Source: Arthrobacter sp. SLBN-100
GTDB lineage: Bacteria > Actinomycetota > Actinomycetes > Actinomycetales > Micrococcaceae
Length of the DNA: 64,000 bases
Assembly (NCBI RefSeq): GCF_006715305.1
Contig: NZ_VFMY01000001.1
Location: 2,108,001-2,172,000, forward strand
Reading direction: 5' to 3'
Shown here: positions 16,991 through 26,472 of the stretch, one piece after another
Layout of the letters: the number at the start of each line of letters is the position of its first letter
Position numbering within the stretch: position 1 is the stretch's first letter
The notes under the pieces: model-generated
Told to the model about the DNA's origin: nothing
What the model saw: the letters and a program-made list of their open reading frames with translations, nothing else
Databases searched by the model: none
Translations under genes and position numbers: made by a program

Positions 16991-17824
16991 TCAACCAAGC
17001 TGTTTGGTGATCTCCGCTGCGCGGTCCGCCGCTGCGCGCGCGCCGGCGGCGATGATCGACGGGATGCCGCGCTCGTCAAAGGTTGCGATAGCCCGCTCGG
17101 TGGTGCCGTTTGGGCTGGTCACCGCTTTCCGCAAGGCCGCCGGGTCCGCCCCGGGTTCCGCAAGCATAAACCCGGCGCCGGCCACGGTTTCCCGCGCCAG
17201 GAGCAGGGACAGTTCCGCGTCCAGGCCCAGCTCCTCTCCCGCCGCTGCCATCGCCTCCGCAAGATAGAAGGCGTAGGCCGGTCCTGAGCCGCTGATGGCG
17301 GAAAGGGCGTCCACCTGTTCCTCCGGCACTTCAACAACGGTTCCGGCGCCCTGCAGGATGCCCTTGACCTTCTGCAACTGTTCGGGCGTGCAGTTGCTGC
17401 CCGGCGAGACCGATACAACACCGCGCCCCAGCTTGGCGGGGGTGTTGGGCATGGTGCGGATCACCGGCTGTCCGGCCGGAAGGGCAGCCTCCAGCTGGGC
17501 GATCGAAACGGCCGCCGCCACACTTACCACTACTGTGTCCGGCGACAGTGCCGGACTGATCTCGCGCGCCAGATCGGTGATGCCAACCGGCTTAACGCCC
17601 AGAATGACGACGGCGGACCCCTTGCTGGCCTGCTTGTTGTTGTCCGGTTCCTCCTCTCCGGCGATCGCGGTGATGCCGTGGTGGCGCTCCGCCAGTTCCG
17701 CGGCACGTTCCGCACGCCGGACCGTGGCCACGATGTCAGCCGGATCCGTCCCGGCTTCCAGCAGACCTCCGAGGATGGCTTCATTCATGGACCCACAGCC
17801 AAGGAATGCGATTCGGTTGCTCAT
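16991..17824 (-). CDS. proC: Pyrroline-5-carboxylate reductase
   Basis: A 277-aa enzyme performing the last step of proline synthesis (pyrroline-5-carboxylate to proline with NAD(P)H). It has the N-terminal dinucleotide-binding motif FLGCGSMNEAILGG, the central NTP-containing segment RTMPNTPAKLGRG, and the C-terminal signature that begins DALSAISGSGPAYAF. Length is normal for the family. It is transcribed alone, convergent with trkA. Confidence 0.93.
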   Translation of the reverse strand: MSNRIAFLGCGSMNEAILGGLLEAGTDPADIVATVRRAERAAELAERHHGITAIAGEEEPDNNKQASKGSAVVILGVKPVGITDLAREISPALSPDTVVVSVAAAVSIAQLEAALPAGQPVIRTMPNTPAKLGRGVVSVSPGSNCTPEQLQKVKGILQGAGTVVEVPEEQVDALSAISGSGPAYAFYLAEAMAAAGEELGLDAELSLLLARETVAGAGFMLAEPGADPAALRKAVTSPNGTTERAIATFDERGIPSIIAAGARAAADRAAEITKQLG

Positions 17825-18188
17825 GGCTCCATCATTGCAGTTTGATCCGGCAGGCGCAGAAATGCGTTAAGCGAAGCGTTCCCGCCGCTTTCAGACACCA
17901 ATTCCTGCCGGCCGGGAACTTCCCGAAAGGCTTTCACAGCTGGCTCACATGTTGGGCGCAGGTACTTCACAACTAGGGCCCCTACTGTAGTTAGTACCTC
18001 ATTGAGGGTGCGAGTGATGCGGCAGGCATGGGGATGTCTGCCAGGGCACCGGCGTACGCAACAGGTTTTCCCCCATTTTCCTGTCGCGGCCGCCGGTGCT
18101 TCCGCTTTTAAAGCTGCCTTCTTACCCTGGGGCTGTCCGCATACTTGAGACCCGTACTTGAGACGGCTTCCTTGCCTTAGCTCCGGGT
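17825..18188. other. Intergenic region between proC and the ppx gene
   Basis: This 364-bp stretch has no convincing ORF. I looked for the small BldC-like and bS22-type genes that often lie near proC in actinobacteria and found neither. It contains the inverted repeat at 17961-17998 and a direct repeat TACTTGAGAC near 18141-18160. Confidence 0.6.
17961..17998. promoter_or_regulatory. Compound inverted repeat upstream of proC
   Basis: Nested arms GGTACT...AACTA and TAGTT...AGTACC span 38 bp around a GC-rich centre. It lies about 140 bp upstream of proC and could be an operator or a transcript hairpin. No protein can be assigned. Confidence 0.4.
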
Positions 18189-19175
18189 TCAGACGGCTGC
18201 CTGGACGGCCGGCGGCGTAACGTGCGGTGCCAGCTCCGGGGGCCCGGAGAACACCAGCTGGTCCAGGCGGCGGAGGATCAGTCCTTCCCGCAGCGCCCAT
18301 GGACAGATCTTGATCTTCTTGAACTTGAACAACTCCAGTGCTGCCTCCGCCACCAGGGCCCCGGCAAGCAGCTGGTGGGCGCGGGCTTCGGATACGCCGG
18401 GCAGATGCAAGCGGTCTTCGGCTTTCATGGCCGAGATGCGCTGTGCCCACACCCCGAGGTCGGACCCGTGCAGCTCGCGCTTTACGTAAGGGCCGGCTGC
18501 GCTGGGGGCCGCACCGGCGATCCGCGCCAGGGACCGGAAGGTCTTGGAGGTTCCTGCGACGACGTTTGCCCGGCCCAGCCCGTCGAATTCCCGAACCGCG
18601 GGCTTGAGTGTGGCCCGGATGTAGCGCCGGAGTTCCTTGACGCTCTTGGCGGACGGCGGGTCCTCGGCAAGCCAGTCCCGGGTGAGCCGGCTGGCGCCCA
18701 ACGGCACGGACGTGGCAACTTCCGGCAGCTCGTCCTGGCCAAAAGCCATTTCGAAGGAGCCGCCGCCGATGTCGAGGTTGAGGATGGGTCCCGCGCCCCA
18801 GCCGTGCCAGCGCCGGACGGCGAAGAAGGTCATGGACGCTTCTTCGCTTCCCGTCAGTTCCTGCAGCGTAACGGTGGTTTCATGCTTAACGCGTGCCAGG
18901 ACTTCGGGACCGTTGGTGGCTTCGCGGATGGCGGAGGTACAGAACGCCAGGAGGTCCTCGGCCTGGTGCCGTGCCGCGAATTCCCAGGCTTCCAGGACGA
19001 ATTCGGTGAGTTCGTGCTGGCCGGCGTCACTGATGCTGCCGTCCGGTTTCAGGTACTGGACCAGGGAAAGCGGACGCTTGTGCGAGGCGAAGGGCACTGG
19101 CCGCGCGCCGGGGTGGGCATCCACCAAGAGAAGATGGACAGTGTTGGACCCGATATCGAGGACGCCTAGCCGCAT
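18189..19175 (-). CDS. Ppx/GppA exopolyphosphatase-family phosphatase
   Basis: A 328-aa member of the ASKHA-fold Ppx/GppA family, which hydrolyses polyphosphate or pppGpp. The start MRLGVLDIGSNTVHLL contains the phosphate 1 motif, and LNLDIGGGSFEM near residue 140 is the phosphate 2 motif. At this length it is the short actinobacterial form without the HD domain. The Met at 19175 was chosen because an in-frame upstream extension only shadows the neighbouring SseB gene. It starts seven bases after the SseB stop, forming a two-gene operon. Confidence 0.87.
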   Translation of the reverse strand: MRLGVLDIGSNTVHLLLVDAHPGARPVPFASHKRPLSLVQYLKPDGSISDAGQHELTEFVLEAWEFAARHQAEDLLAFCTSAIREATNGPEVLARVKHETTVTLQELTGSEEASMTFFAVRRWHGWGAGPILNLDIGGGSFEMAFGQDELPEVATSVPLGASRLTRDWLAEDPPSAKSVKELRRYIRATLKPAVREFDGLGRANVVAGTSKTFRSLARIAGAAPSAAGPYVKRELHGSDLGVWAQRISAMKAEDRLHLPGVSEARAHQLLAGALVAEAALELFKFKKIKICPWALREGLILRRLDQLVFSGPPELAPHVTPPAVQAAV

Positions 19176-19182
19176 GCTGACA

Positions 19183-19602
19183 TTATTCCCCGTCGGCGCG
19201 CTTGAAGTCGCGCTTGATGTTGGCCACGCCCTCGGGATTGATCTCAAAGCCGTAGGCTGCCCCCGGGTTGATGACCATTCCCAGCTCGTCGCCGATGTTC
19301 GCGATGATCGCCGCGCCCTGCGTTCCGAGGACGTTGGGTGCTGCCTCAAGGTACTGCTGGTCAACGCGGCTGGGGTGCGAGAAGACGGCCAGGACGGGGT
19401 CGCCGTCGGCGTTGGCGAGGACCAGCGGTTCCACTTGGGAATCGACGCCTTCGATATTGTCCGAGCTCACGATGTAGACCTCACTGTTCAGGAAGGACAG
19501 GATGACGTCCACAGGACTGGCGTCAGGCTGTCCGCCCTGGGCGAGCTTCTCCTCGAGGTCGTTCAGCGGAGCGGTGTCGGCAATTCCAGGCTGTTCTGTC
19601 AT
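19183..19602 (-). CDS. SseB-family protein
   Basis: A 139-aa protein matching the SseB N-terminal domain pattern (VYIVSS...PLVLANADGDPVLAVFSHPSRV, then NIGDELGMVINPGAAYGFEI). No catalytic motif is known for this domain and its role in actinobacteria is not established. No signal peptide. It is the first gene of an operon with the Ppx/GppA phosphatase. Confidence 0.75.
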   Translation of the reverse strand: MTEQPGIADTAPLNDLEEKLAQGGQPDASPVDVILSFLNSEVYIVSSDNIEGVDSQVEPLVLANADGDPVLAVFSHPSRVDQQYLEAAPNVLGTQGAAIIANIGDELGMVINPGAAYGFEINPEGVANIKRDFKRADGE

Positions 19603-19642
19603 ACATCTACCCGATCATGATGCAGTGCCGCATGCAAACCCC

Positions 19643-19706
19643 GGTGGTTGAGCTTGTCGAACGAGGGGTTCGACAAACTCAACCATCGGCGACAAGCTCA
19701 ACCACC
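19643..19706. repeat. Inverted copies of the GGTTGAGC(C/T)TGTCGAA repeat
   Basis: One forward copy (19646-19662) faces an inverted copy (19668-19684) across a 5-bp loop, forming a hairpin of about 17 bp. A third inverted copy ends at 19706. It lies between the 3' end of topA and the start of the SseB gene. Confidence 0.8.
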
Positions 19707-19732
19707 GTCACAAGCCCAGCCGGGGCCAGCCC

Positions 19733-22459
19733 CTACTTCTTCGCCGCGGCCTTCTTCTTGGCGGGAGCCTTGCGGGTGGCGGTGCGCTTGACCGGGCCCT
19801 TGGCGCGTTTCTCGGCCAGGAGCTCAACGGCCTGCTCGCGGGTGAGTTCCTCCAGGGAGGTGGCGCGGGGAACGGTGATGTTGGTGATCCCGTCAGTGAT
19901 GTAGGGGCCGAAGCGGCCTTCCTTCACCACGATGTTCTTCTCCGACACCGGATCCGGGCCGAACTCCGCCAGTGGCGCGACGGCGGCACGGGCGCCGCGC
20001 TGCTTCGGCTGCGAGTAGATTTCCAGCGCCTGGTCCAGCGTGATGGTGAAGATCTCCTCCTCCGAACCGATCGAGCGGGAGTCGGTGCCCTTCTTCAGGT
20101 ACGGACCGAACCGGCCGTTCTGCACGGTGATGAGGTTGCCTTCGGCGTCCTCCCCCAGCACGCGGGGCAGGCTCATCAGCTGAAGTGCCTCGTCCAGGGT
20201 CACGGACTCAACGGTCATTGACTTGAACAGCGAGCCGGTGCGCGGCTTGGCCTTGACCGGCTTCTTAGGCGGCTTGGGCTTGCCGTTCTTGTAGTACTCC
20301 ACCGGCTGGGCGGCGATCTGTTCCTCGGTCATCTCCGGGATGACCTCGGTGACGTACGCACCGTACCGGCCGTTCTTGGCGACGACGGTGTGCCCGGTGT
20401 GCGGGTCCGTACCCAGCACGCGCTCCTCGGGAGCGGCCGTCTCCATCAGCTCAATGGCCTTGGCGGCGGTCAGTTCATCGGGGGCAAGGTCCTCCGGCAC
20501 GTTGGCACGCGCCGACTCCACGATCTCCCCCGTCTTGGCGTCCACGGTGGCGGCGGAGCTTTCCAGGTACGGCCCGAATTTGCCCACCCGGAGGGTGATC
20601 TCGTCCGTGATGGGAATGGAGTTGATTTCCCGCGCGTCGATCTCGCCAAGGTTGTTGACGATGCTCAGCAGGCCCGGATCGGAGTCCTCGCCGAAGTAGA
20701 AGTGCCGGAGCCAGGAGGCTCCCACGGCCTGGCCGTTGGCGATCTTGTCCAGGTCGCCTTCCATGTCAGCGGTGAACTCGTAGTCCACGTAGTCGCTGAA
20801 GTGCTGTTCCAGCAGCCGGATCACGGAGAAGGCGATCCAGCTGGGAACGAGTGCCGAGCCCTGCTTCCGGACGTAGCCGCGGTCCTGGATGGTGGAGATA
20901 GTGGAGGCGTAGGTGGAGGGGCGGCCGATGCCTTTCTTCTCCAGCTCCGCCGTGAGTGATGCTTCGGTGTAGCGCGGCGGCGGTGACGTTTCGTGGCCGA
21001 TGGCGATGATGTCGGCGGCCGTGAGCGCATCGCCCTTGGCAACGTTGGGCAGGCGGCGGGCTTCGTCGGAGTCGTCGTCGCCGCGGGTCTCGTCCTTGCC
21101 TTCCTCGTAGGCTGCCAGGAAACCGGGGAACGTGATCACGGTGCCGGAGGCGGAGAACTCGGCGTCGCGCCCGTCGGAAGCCACGGCGCCCAGGCGGATG
21201 GTCGCCGTCGAACCCTTGGCGTCAGCCATCTGCGAGGCGACCGTACGCTTCCAGATGAGCTCGTAGAGCCGGAATTCGTCGCCTGACAGCTGCTTGGCCA
21301 CCTGCGCGGGGGTGCGGAAGGAGTCCCCGGCGGGGCGGATGGCCTCGTGGGCTTCCTGGGCGTTGGCTGCCTTGCCGGTGTACACGCGGGGCGACTGCGG
21401 GATGTACTCGGGGCCGTACAGCTCGGAGGCCTGGCGCCGGGCAGCCGTGACGGCTTCGTCGCTCAGCGAGGAGGAGTCCGTACGCATATAGGTGATGTAG
21501 CCGTTTTCGTACAGCCGCTGGGCCACCTGCATGGTGCTCTTCGAGGAGAAACGCAGCTTGCGGCCCGCCTCTTGCTGAAGGGTGGAGGTGGTGAAGGGCG
21601 CGGCCGGGCGGCGGGTGTAGGGCTTGGTGTCGACGGAGCGGACGCGGAACTCGGCGTCCTGCAGCCCGGCGGCCAGCGACGTTGCCAGCTCCTCGTTGAG
21701 GTGCGCGACGTTCTTGGAGGTGAGGACGCCGTCGTCGTTGAAATCCCGGCCGCTGGCCACCTTGGCGCCGTCAACGGAGGCGAGCTTGGCCTTGAAGGAG
21801 CCGGCGTCGGCGCCGAACTGGCCGGTGAGGTCCCAGTAGGAGGCTGCCTTGAACGCCATGCGCTCGCGTTCGCGGTCCACCACCATGCGCGTGACCACTG
21901 ACTGCACGCGGCCGGCGGACAGGCCCCGCGCCACCTTGCGCCAGAGCACCGGGGAGATCTCGTAGCCGTACAGGCGGTCCAGCACACGGCGGGTTTCCTG
22001 CGCGTCCACCAGGGCGGAATCGACGTCGCGCAGATTGCCCATGGCGCGCTGGATGGCTTCCTTGGTGATTTCACCGAACGTCATCCGGTACACCGGGACC
22101 TTGGGTTTGAGTACTTCCAGCAGGTGCCACGCGATGGCTTCGCCCTCGCGGTCCCCATCGGTTGCGAGGTAAAGTTCGTCGGCGTCCTTGAGCGCAGCCT
22201 TGAGCTCGGTCACCTTTTTCTTTTTGTCCGGGGACACCACGTAGTACGGCTTGAAGTCGTGTTCAATGTCGACGGCGAACTTGCCCACCGAGGTTTTCTT
22301 CAGCTCCGCGGGGAGTTCGGACGGCTGCGGCAGGTCGCGGATGTGACCAATGGAGGCCTCTACGATGAAGCCCTCGCCCAGGTACTTGGCGATGGTCTTG
22401 CTCTTGGCCGGAGACTCCACAATCACGAGTTTCTTGCCGGTTTTGGCCTTGCTTGGCAC
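19733..22459 (-). CDS. topA: DNA topoisomerase I
   Basis: A 908-aa type IA topoisomerase that relaxes negative supercoils. The Toprim domain starts KKLVIVESPAKSKTIAKYLG and has the acidic triad D101, D103, E105 (DGDREGE). The catalytic tyrosine is Y324 in GYITYMRTDS. The C-terminus has no zinc-finger Cys but carries repeated actinobacterial topoisomerase domains (the FGPY segments) and a Lys/Ala-rich tail (KAPAKKKAAAKK), as in mycobacteria. The GTG at 22459 was chosen because AGGAG is correctly spaced upstream. Confidence 0.96.
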   Translation of the reverse strand: MPSKAKTGKKLVIVESPAKSKTIAKYLGEGFIVEASIGHIRDLPQPSELPAELKKTSVGKFAVDIEHDFKPYYVVSPDKKKKVTELKAALKDADELYLATDGDREGEAIAWHLLEVLKPKVPVYRMTFGEITKEAIQRAMGNLRDVDSALVDAQETRRVLDRLYGYEISPVLWRKVARGLSAGRVQSVVTRMVVDRERERMAFKAASYWDLTGQFGADAGSFKAKLASVDGAKVASGRDFNDDGVLTSKNVAHLNEELATSLAAGLQDAEFRVRSVDTKPYTRRPAAPFTTSTLQQEAGRKLRFSSKSTMQVAQRLYENGYITYMRTDSSSLSDEAVTAARRQASELYGPEYIPQSPRVYTGKAANAQEAHEAIRPAGDSFRTPAQVAKQLSGDEFRLYELIWKRTVASQMADAKGSTATIRLGAVASDGRDAEFSASGTVITFPGFLAAYEEGKDETRGDDDSDEARRLPNVAKGDALTAADIIAIGHETSPPPRYTEASLTAELEKKGIGRPSTYASTISTIQDRGYVRKQGSALVPSWIAFSVIRLLEQHFSDYVDYEFTADMEGDLDKIANGQAVGASWLRHFYFGEDSDPGLLSIVNNLGEIDAREINSIPITDEITLRVGKFGPYLESSAATVDAKTGEIVESARANVPEDLAPDELTAAKAIELMETAAPEERVLGTDPHTGHTVVAKNGRYGAYVTEVIPEMTEEQIAAQPVEYYKNGKPKPPKKPVKAKPRTGSLFKSMTVESVTLDEALQLMSLPRVLGEDAEGNLITVQNGRFGPYLKKGTDSRSIGSEEEIFTITLDQALEIYSQPKQRGARAAVAPLAEFGPDPVSEKNIVVKEGRFGPYITDGITNITVPRATSLEELTREQAVELLAEKRAKGPVKRTATRKAPAKKKAAAKK

Positions 22460-22595
22460 GGTGCTCCTACAGAAAAAGGTTGCTCGGGCAGATGCGCCCA
22501 TACTGGCCTAGTTCACCATATTTTGGGGAAATGTGCGCATCCATGTGGAAAAGAGGGGGGTTGGCCGGGCTGCCTCCCGCCCCTCCGTCCTTTCC

Positions 22596-24233
22596 TTAAT
22601 ACGTGGCTGGAATCAGGAAGCCGTCCCGGACCAGGTTGGCTGCTTCGGTGAGCAAACCGCTCCGGAATGTGCCGGCGTCGAACGCTCCCTCCCCGCCCAG
22701 CAGCGCCTCCAGCGCACCGGCGATCTGCCCGGCGGTGAGGTCACCGTCGCAGGCGGAGACGAACCCGGCGAGTTCGGTGCTGAGCAGGTTGGTCCGGCGC
22801 AGGCCGGCGCCCTGGCGCAGCAGGATCACGCCCGGGTGCTCGGCGCCGGGCCGCTGATGCCTTTCCTCGGTCACGTCGTCCGCCACCAGCAGGTGCGCGT
22901 CCTCGATCCTGTTGGCCGCCAGCCAGTCCTGGCGTTCCAAAGCGGCACCCAGGTGCGGGCCGATGGGCTGCTCAATGGGGTACGTGATTTCCTCGAACCG
23001 GTGAAAGGGGGCTTGCCCCGGCAAGGGCGGCCGGCGCAGCAGCACCATGCCGAAGCCGATCCCCGCGACGTTCCTGGACTCGAAGTCTGCAAGGTAGGCC
23101 GCGTATGCGTCCCGGTAGTGTTGGCGGTCCCGGCCCTCGGAGGCGTCGCGCAGCCACGTCTCGGCGTACTCCTCCGGGCTGACCAGTTCGCGCTGGATGA
23201 ACCAGGCGTCCACGCCCGAACCGGCCCAGCTTTGCGGCCGTTCCTGCCATGACGTTCCCGCTATAACCTCCCAGTTGCCTAAAAGCTGGGCCGTTCCGGC
23301 AGGGGCGAGGACGGACGGCAGTGTCCTGACGAGCGAGGAGACAATTTCATCGCCCGGCAGGCCGCCGTCGCGGTAGGTGAACTGTTCGGAGGTGTCCTCC
23401 CCCGCACTGCGCGGCGTGATGACGAAGGGCGGGTTGGAGACCACCAGTCCGAATTCCTCGCCGGCCACCGGCTCCAGCAGCGAGCCGAGGCGCAGGCTTA
23501 CCCGGTCCTCCAGCCGGTCCGGGTCCACGGACAGGGCCTCTGCGTTCAGCAGGATATTGAAGCGGGTAAAGGCGAGGGCCCGTTCGGAAATGTCCGTCGC
23601 CGTCACGTGCTCGCAGTGGTGCAGCAGGTGGAAGGCCTGGATGCCGCAGCCCGTGCCTAGATCCAGTGCCCGCACTGTGTGGCGGCGGAACGTTGTCTGC
23701 ACCAGGGTGGTGGAGGCCTGCCCGATGCCCAGGACGTGGTCGTGCCGGAGCACCCCTTCCTGCTGGTGCGCCGCGAGGTCGCTGGCCACCCACAGTTCGG
23801 CGCCGCCGCTGCCGTCTTCATTTACGTCCCAGCCGTAGGGCCGCAGGTCGGCTTTGGCGGCCAGGAGCGCGCTGCCGGGAACGGGCTCTGCCAGCCCCAG
23901 TGCCAGCAGGCCTTCGGCGCGGATACCTGGCAGGGCGGCGTCGAGCGTTTCCTCCAGCTGCGGCTCGGCGAGGAGCCACAGGCGGACGACGGCGGCAAGC
24001 GCCTTCGCGCCGTCATCCCGCCGCACGGCGCGCTCGGCAGCCAGCAGTGCGGGGATGGTCTGGTCCCGGTTCAAGGCGGTGTAGGCCGATTCGCCCAGGA
24101 GGTTGGCTACGCCGTCGAGCGTGTACTCCACGGCGCGCAGGTCCGCGGCAAGGGCGGCGAGCAGGTCCGGAAGGTCGCTGCGGGGCGCGTCGGGGGTGTT
24201 GCCGGCAGTGAACTCGTACGGGGAATTAGGCAC
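22596..24233 (-). CDS. Class I SAM-dependent methyltransferase with actinobacterial N- and C-terminal domains
   Basis: A 545-aa protein. Residues 1-150 form an N-terminal domain I do not recognise by function. The Rossmann methyltransferase core has motif I in LDLGTGCGIQAFHL and motif IV in VVSNPPFVIT, the (N/D)PP(F/Y) signature of enzymes that methylate an amide or exocyclic nitrogen, such as Gln methyltransferases or rRNA guanine N2 enzymes. A C-terminal domain of about 200 residues follows. Substrate unknown. The start is GTG with a weak GAG upstream. The neighbour, topA, is probably not functionally linked. Confidence 0.8.
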   Translation of the reverse strand: MPNSPYEFTAGNTPDAPRSDLPDLLAALAADLRAVEYTLDGVANLLGESAYTALNRDQTIPALLAAERAVRRDDGAKALAAVVRLWLLAEPQLEETLDAALPGIRAEGLLALGLAEPVPGSALLAAKADLRPYGWDVNEDGSGGAELWVASDLAAHQQEGVLRHDHVLGIGQASTTLVQTTFRRHTVRALDLGTGCGIQAFHLLHHCEHVTATDISERALAFTRFNILLNAEALSVDPDRLEDRVSLRLGSLLEPVAGEEFGLVVSNPPFVITPRSAGEDTSEQFTYRDGGLPGDEIVSSLVRTLPSVLAPAGTAQLLGNWEVIAGTSWQERPQSWAGSGVDAWFIQRELVSPEEYAETWLRDASEGRDRQHYRDAYAAYLADFESRNVAGIGFGMVLLRRPPLPGQAPFHRFEEITYPIEQPIGPHLGAALERQDWLAANRIEDAHLLVADDVTEERHQRPGAEHPGVILLRQGAGLRRTNLLSTELAGFVSACDGDLTAGQIAGALEALLGGEGAFDAGTFRSGLLTEAANLVRDGFLIPATY

Positions 24234-24322
24234 CGCTCAAGTTTAGTGCGGCGGCTTCGGTCCGGATTCGGTCGGGCGGCAGGTGGAACATTCCGCCCGG
24301 CCGGACGGGGTAGCGTTGAGGT

Positions 24323-24799
24323 ATGCCAACACCGCTTTCCGTCCTTCCGCGCGCCCGGAAGCAGTCCGCCAACCCGAGGCGCTTCCCACGCAAAGCATTG
24401 GCGCTGGCCGGCGTGGCGGCTGTTGCCCTGGCGGGGTGCTCGCCGGTGGTGTCGATTGAGAACGCCGATGTGCCCGGATGGCGGGCCACCGCGCTGCCGC
24501 CAGCCCCGGGCGCCGTGCTGGAAGATGCCGGAAAAATCCTCAACCGGGACCGGATTATCCAGGAGGCTTCCAGCGTCAGCGCCGGCCGCTACACCCTGAC
24601 GGCGACCTGCGAGGGCGGGGGCAAAGCCTTCTTCGCGGTGTCGCTGGACGGGGAAGACGTCGTGGATGCCGGAGCGGCCTGCAACGGCAGCAAAGAGGTC
24701 ACCAGGATCACGCTGCCGCGATCAGGGACACTGGAAATCAGCACCTCCAGCGTGGACGCGCCCCTCATTTACGCCTACCAGCTGACGCCGGCCCAATAG
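24323..24799 (+). CDS. Small lipoprotein, copy A of a tandem pair
   Basis: A 158-aa protein with an n-region of about 20 basic residues, a hydrophobic stretch and a lipobox LAGC (Cys at residue 39), so it should be lipidated and face outward from the membrane. The mature part has no family I recognise. It carries two Cys (CEGGG and CNGSK, about 25 residues apart) in a beta-rich segment, TLTATCEGGGKAFFAVSLDG, that parallels copy B. Function unknown. The ribosome-binding site is weak. Confidence 0.75.
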   Translation: MPTPLSVLPRARKQSANPRRFPRKALALAGVAAVALAGCSPVVSIENADVPGWRATALPPAPGAVLEDAGKILNRDRIIQEASSVSAGRYTLTATCEGGGKAFFAVSLDGEDVVDAGAACNGSKEVTRITLPRSGTLEISTSSVDAPLIYAYQLTPAQ

Positions 24800-24804
24800 C
24801 TATG

Positions 24805-24824
24805 GCCCGCAGGGGCGTGCGGGC
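24805..24824. terminator. Short hairpin between the lipoprotein genes
   Basis: GCCCGCA pairs with TGCGGGC over a 6-nt loop and is followed by only TT. It is a weak terminator or a stability hairpin directly after copy A. Confidence 0.5.
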
Positions 24825-24837
24825 TTAAAGTCGGACT

Positions 24838-25407
24838 ATGCCCAGTGTGCGGAAGTCCTCCGCGCCCAGTCCGGTGCGGACAGCTTCGGCGCCGCTGACG
24901 CGAAACCCTGCGGCCGCCGTCGTCCTCGGCCTTGTGCTCGCGGCGGGGCTGGCGCTGGGCGGCTGCGAATACACGTACGACGACGGCCGCTGGGCCGATC
25001 CCGCTGATGCGGAGCAGACCGTGGCCCCGGCTCCGGCATTTACCCGGGACCCGCTGCAGCGCGAGCCTGTCAGCGAGGCCGAGCTGGGGTCTTGGGTGGC
25101 CCGCACCCTGCCCGACACCGGCGATCCGGTGCTCCATTCGGCGGCCGGGCTGCTGGCCGCAGGCGAGCTTCGCAGCGAAACGACCCCGGTGGTGGGGACG
25201 GGAACCTATGCGTTGGCGCTGGCCTGCCGGAGCCAGCGCAGGGTGAACTTCACTGTGCGGAGCAACGCGCTCACGATGGTTGACCTTGGGCTGCGGTGCG
25301 GCATCAACCGGGAGAACGTCATTTATCTCTCCGCCGAAACTGCGCTGACCATCACCGTGGAGGCCAGGACGGGCGCCAACTACGCCTACCGCCTCCGGCG
25401 TCTGTGA
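24838..25407 (+). CDS. Small lipoprotein, copy B of a tandem pair
   Basis: A 189-aa protein with a lipobox LGGC (Cys at residue 42) after a clear hydrophobic segment. The C-terminal half (YALALACRSQRRVNFTVRSN ... DLGLRCGINRENVIYLS ... YAYRL) has the same Cys spacing and the same end (YAY.L) as copy A, so the two probably arose by duplication and diverged. An N-terminal linker with Asp and Arg follows the Cys. Function unknown. It is 38 bp downstream of copy A and likely co-transcribed. Confidence 0.75.
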   Translation: MPSVRKSSAPSPVRTASAPLTRNPAAAVVLGLVLAAGLALGGCEYTYDDGRWADPADAEQTVAPAPAFTRDPLQREPVSEAELGSWVARTLPDTGDPVLHSAAGLLAAGELRSETTPVVGTGTYALALACRSQRRVNFTVRSNALTMVDLGLRCGINRENVIYLSAETALTITVEARTGANYAYRLRRL

Positions 25408-25430
25408 TGACTGTTGCCGGTGCGCGGACT

Positions 25431-26324
25431 TTAGGCCGTGCAGCCTTCGGGGCACCGCAGGGTGTCCGGGCTGGCCGCGCACTCCGCGCAGTACAGGGTG
25501 AGGGTGCGGCAACTCGGGTTGGAGCAGTTTTCGAACTTGCTGGTGGGAGCCGCGCAGCGGGTGCATTGGCCGATAGTTTTGGCATCCTCGCTGAACTCGA
25601 GGTGCATGCGTTTGTCGAACACGTAGAGCGAGCCTTCCCAGAGGCCCTGGTCCTTGAAGGTTTCGCCGTAGCGCACGATCCCGCCGTCCAGCTGGTACAC
25701 CTCTTTAAAGCCGCGGTTGACCATCAGGCTGGACAGCACCTCGCAGCGGATGCCGCCGGTGCAGTAGGTGACCACGGGCTTGTCCTTGAGGGCGTCGTAT
25801 TTCCCGGACTCGAGCTCCTTGATGAAATCATGGGTGGTGGTGACGTCCGGGACAATGGCGTCCTTGAAGCGGCCGATCTGTGCTTCGAAGGCGTTCCGGC
25901 CGTCGAAGAAGACCACGTCTTCCCCGCCCTGTTTCCTGGCGTCGACGAGTTCGTGCAGCTCTTCGGGTTTGAGGTGCTTGCCTCCGCCCACCACGCCGTT
26001 GGCGTCCACCTTGAGTTCGCCGGGGGCGCCGAAGGAGACGATCTCGTCGCGCACTTTGACGCTGAGCCGCGGGAAGTCATCCGCGCCGCCGTCGGACCAC
26101 TTAACGTCGATGCCGTGGAAACCTTTGTACTCACGGGTGGTCTTGACGTACTGCTTCACGGCGCCGATCTCGCCGCCGACAGTTGCGTTGATGCCGTCCG
26201 TGGAGATCAGGATGCGGCCGGTCAGTCCCAGCTTTTCGCAGAGGGCACGCTGCCAGAGCCGCACGGCGTCGGGATCAGCGATGGGGGTAAATCCGTAAAA
26301 AAGGACGATTCGGTTCAAAGCCAC
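25431..26324 (-). CDS. trhO: tRNA uridine(34) hydroxylase TrhO (rhodanese-related, YceA family)
   Basis: A 297-aa protein of the YceA/TrhO family, which makes 5-hydroxyuridine at tRNA position 34. Domain order is the N-terminal acylphosphatase-like domain ([15 protein letters not shown]), then a rhodanese domain with the catalytic Cys in [10 protein letters not shown], then a Cys-rich C-terminus (CTRC, CSNPSC, CAEC) that may bind zinc. Length is in the family range. The start is GTG with no clear ribosome-binding site. Confidence 0.88.
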   Translation of the reverse strand: MALNRIVLFYGFTPIADPDAVRLWQRALCEKLGLTGRILISTDGINATVGGEIGAVKQYVKTTREYKGFHGIDVKWSDGGADDFPRLSVKVRDEIVSFGAPGELKVDANGVVGGGKHLKPEELHELVDARKQGGEDVVFFDGRNAFEAQIGRFKDAIVPDVTTTHDFIKELESGKYDALKDKPVVTYCTGGIRCEVLSSLMVNRGFKEVYQLDGGIVRYGETFKDQGLWEGSLYVFDKRMHLEFSEDAKTIGQCTRCAAPTSKFENCSNPSCRTLTLYCAECAASPDTLRCPEGCTA

Positions 26325-26472
26325 GTATTTAAGGGTACCGGCTTGGATTCGCCGGGCCTGCCCCGGTTCCCTGGGCAGCCGCGCGACGGTGCTGCATCAC
26401 AATTGCATAAGCACCGGGCTTCCGGCCTGCCAACCCCTGTTGCTTGTGATCGGGGTGGAATAGTCTCATCGC

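Noticed and set aside
17825..18188. Expected BldC-like or bS22-type small genes between proC and ppx
   Set aside because: Neither the helix-turn-helix pattern nor the Lys/Arg-rich bS22 sequence is encoded on either strand here.
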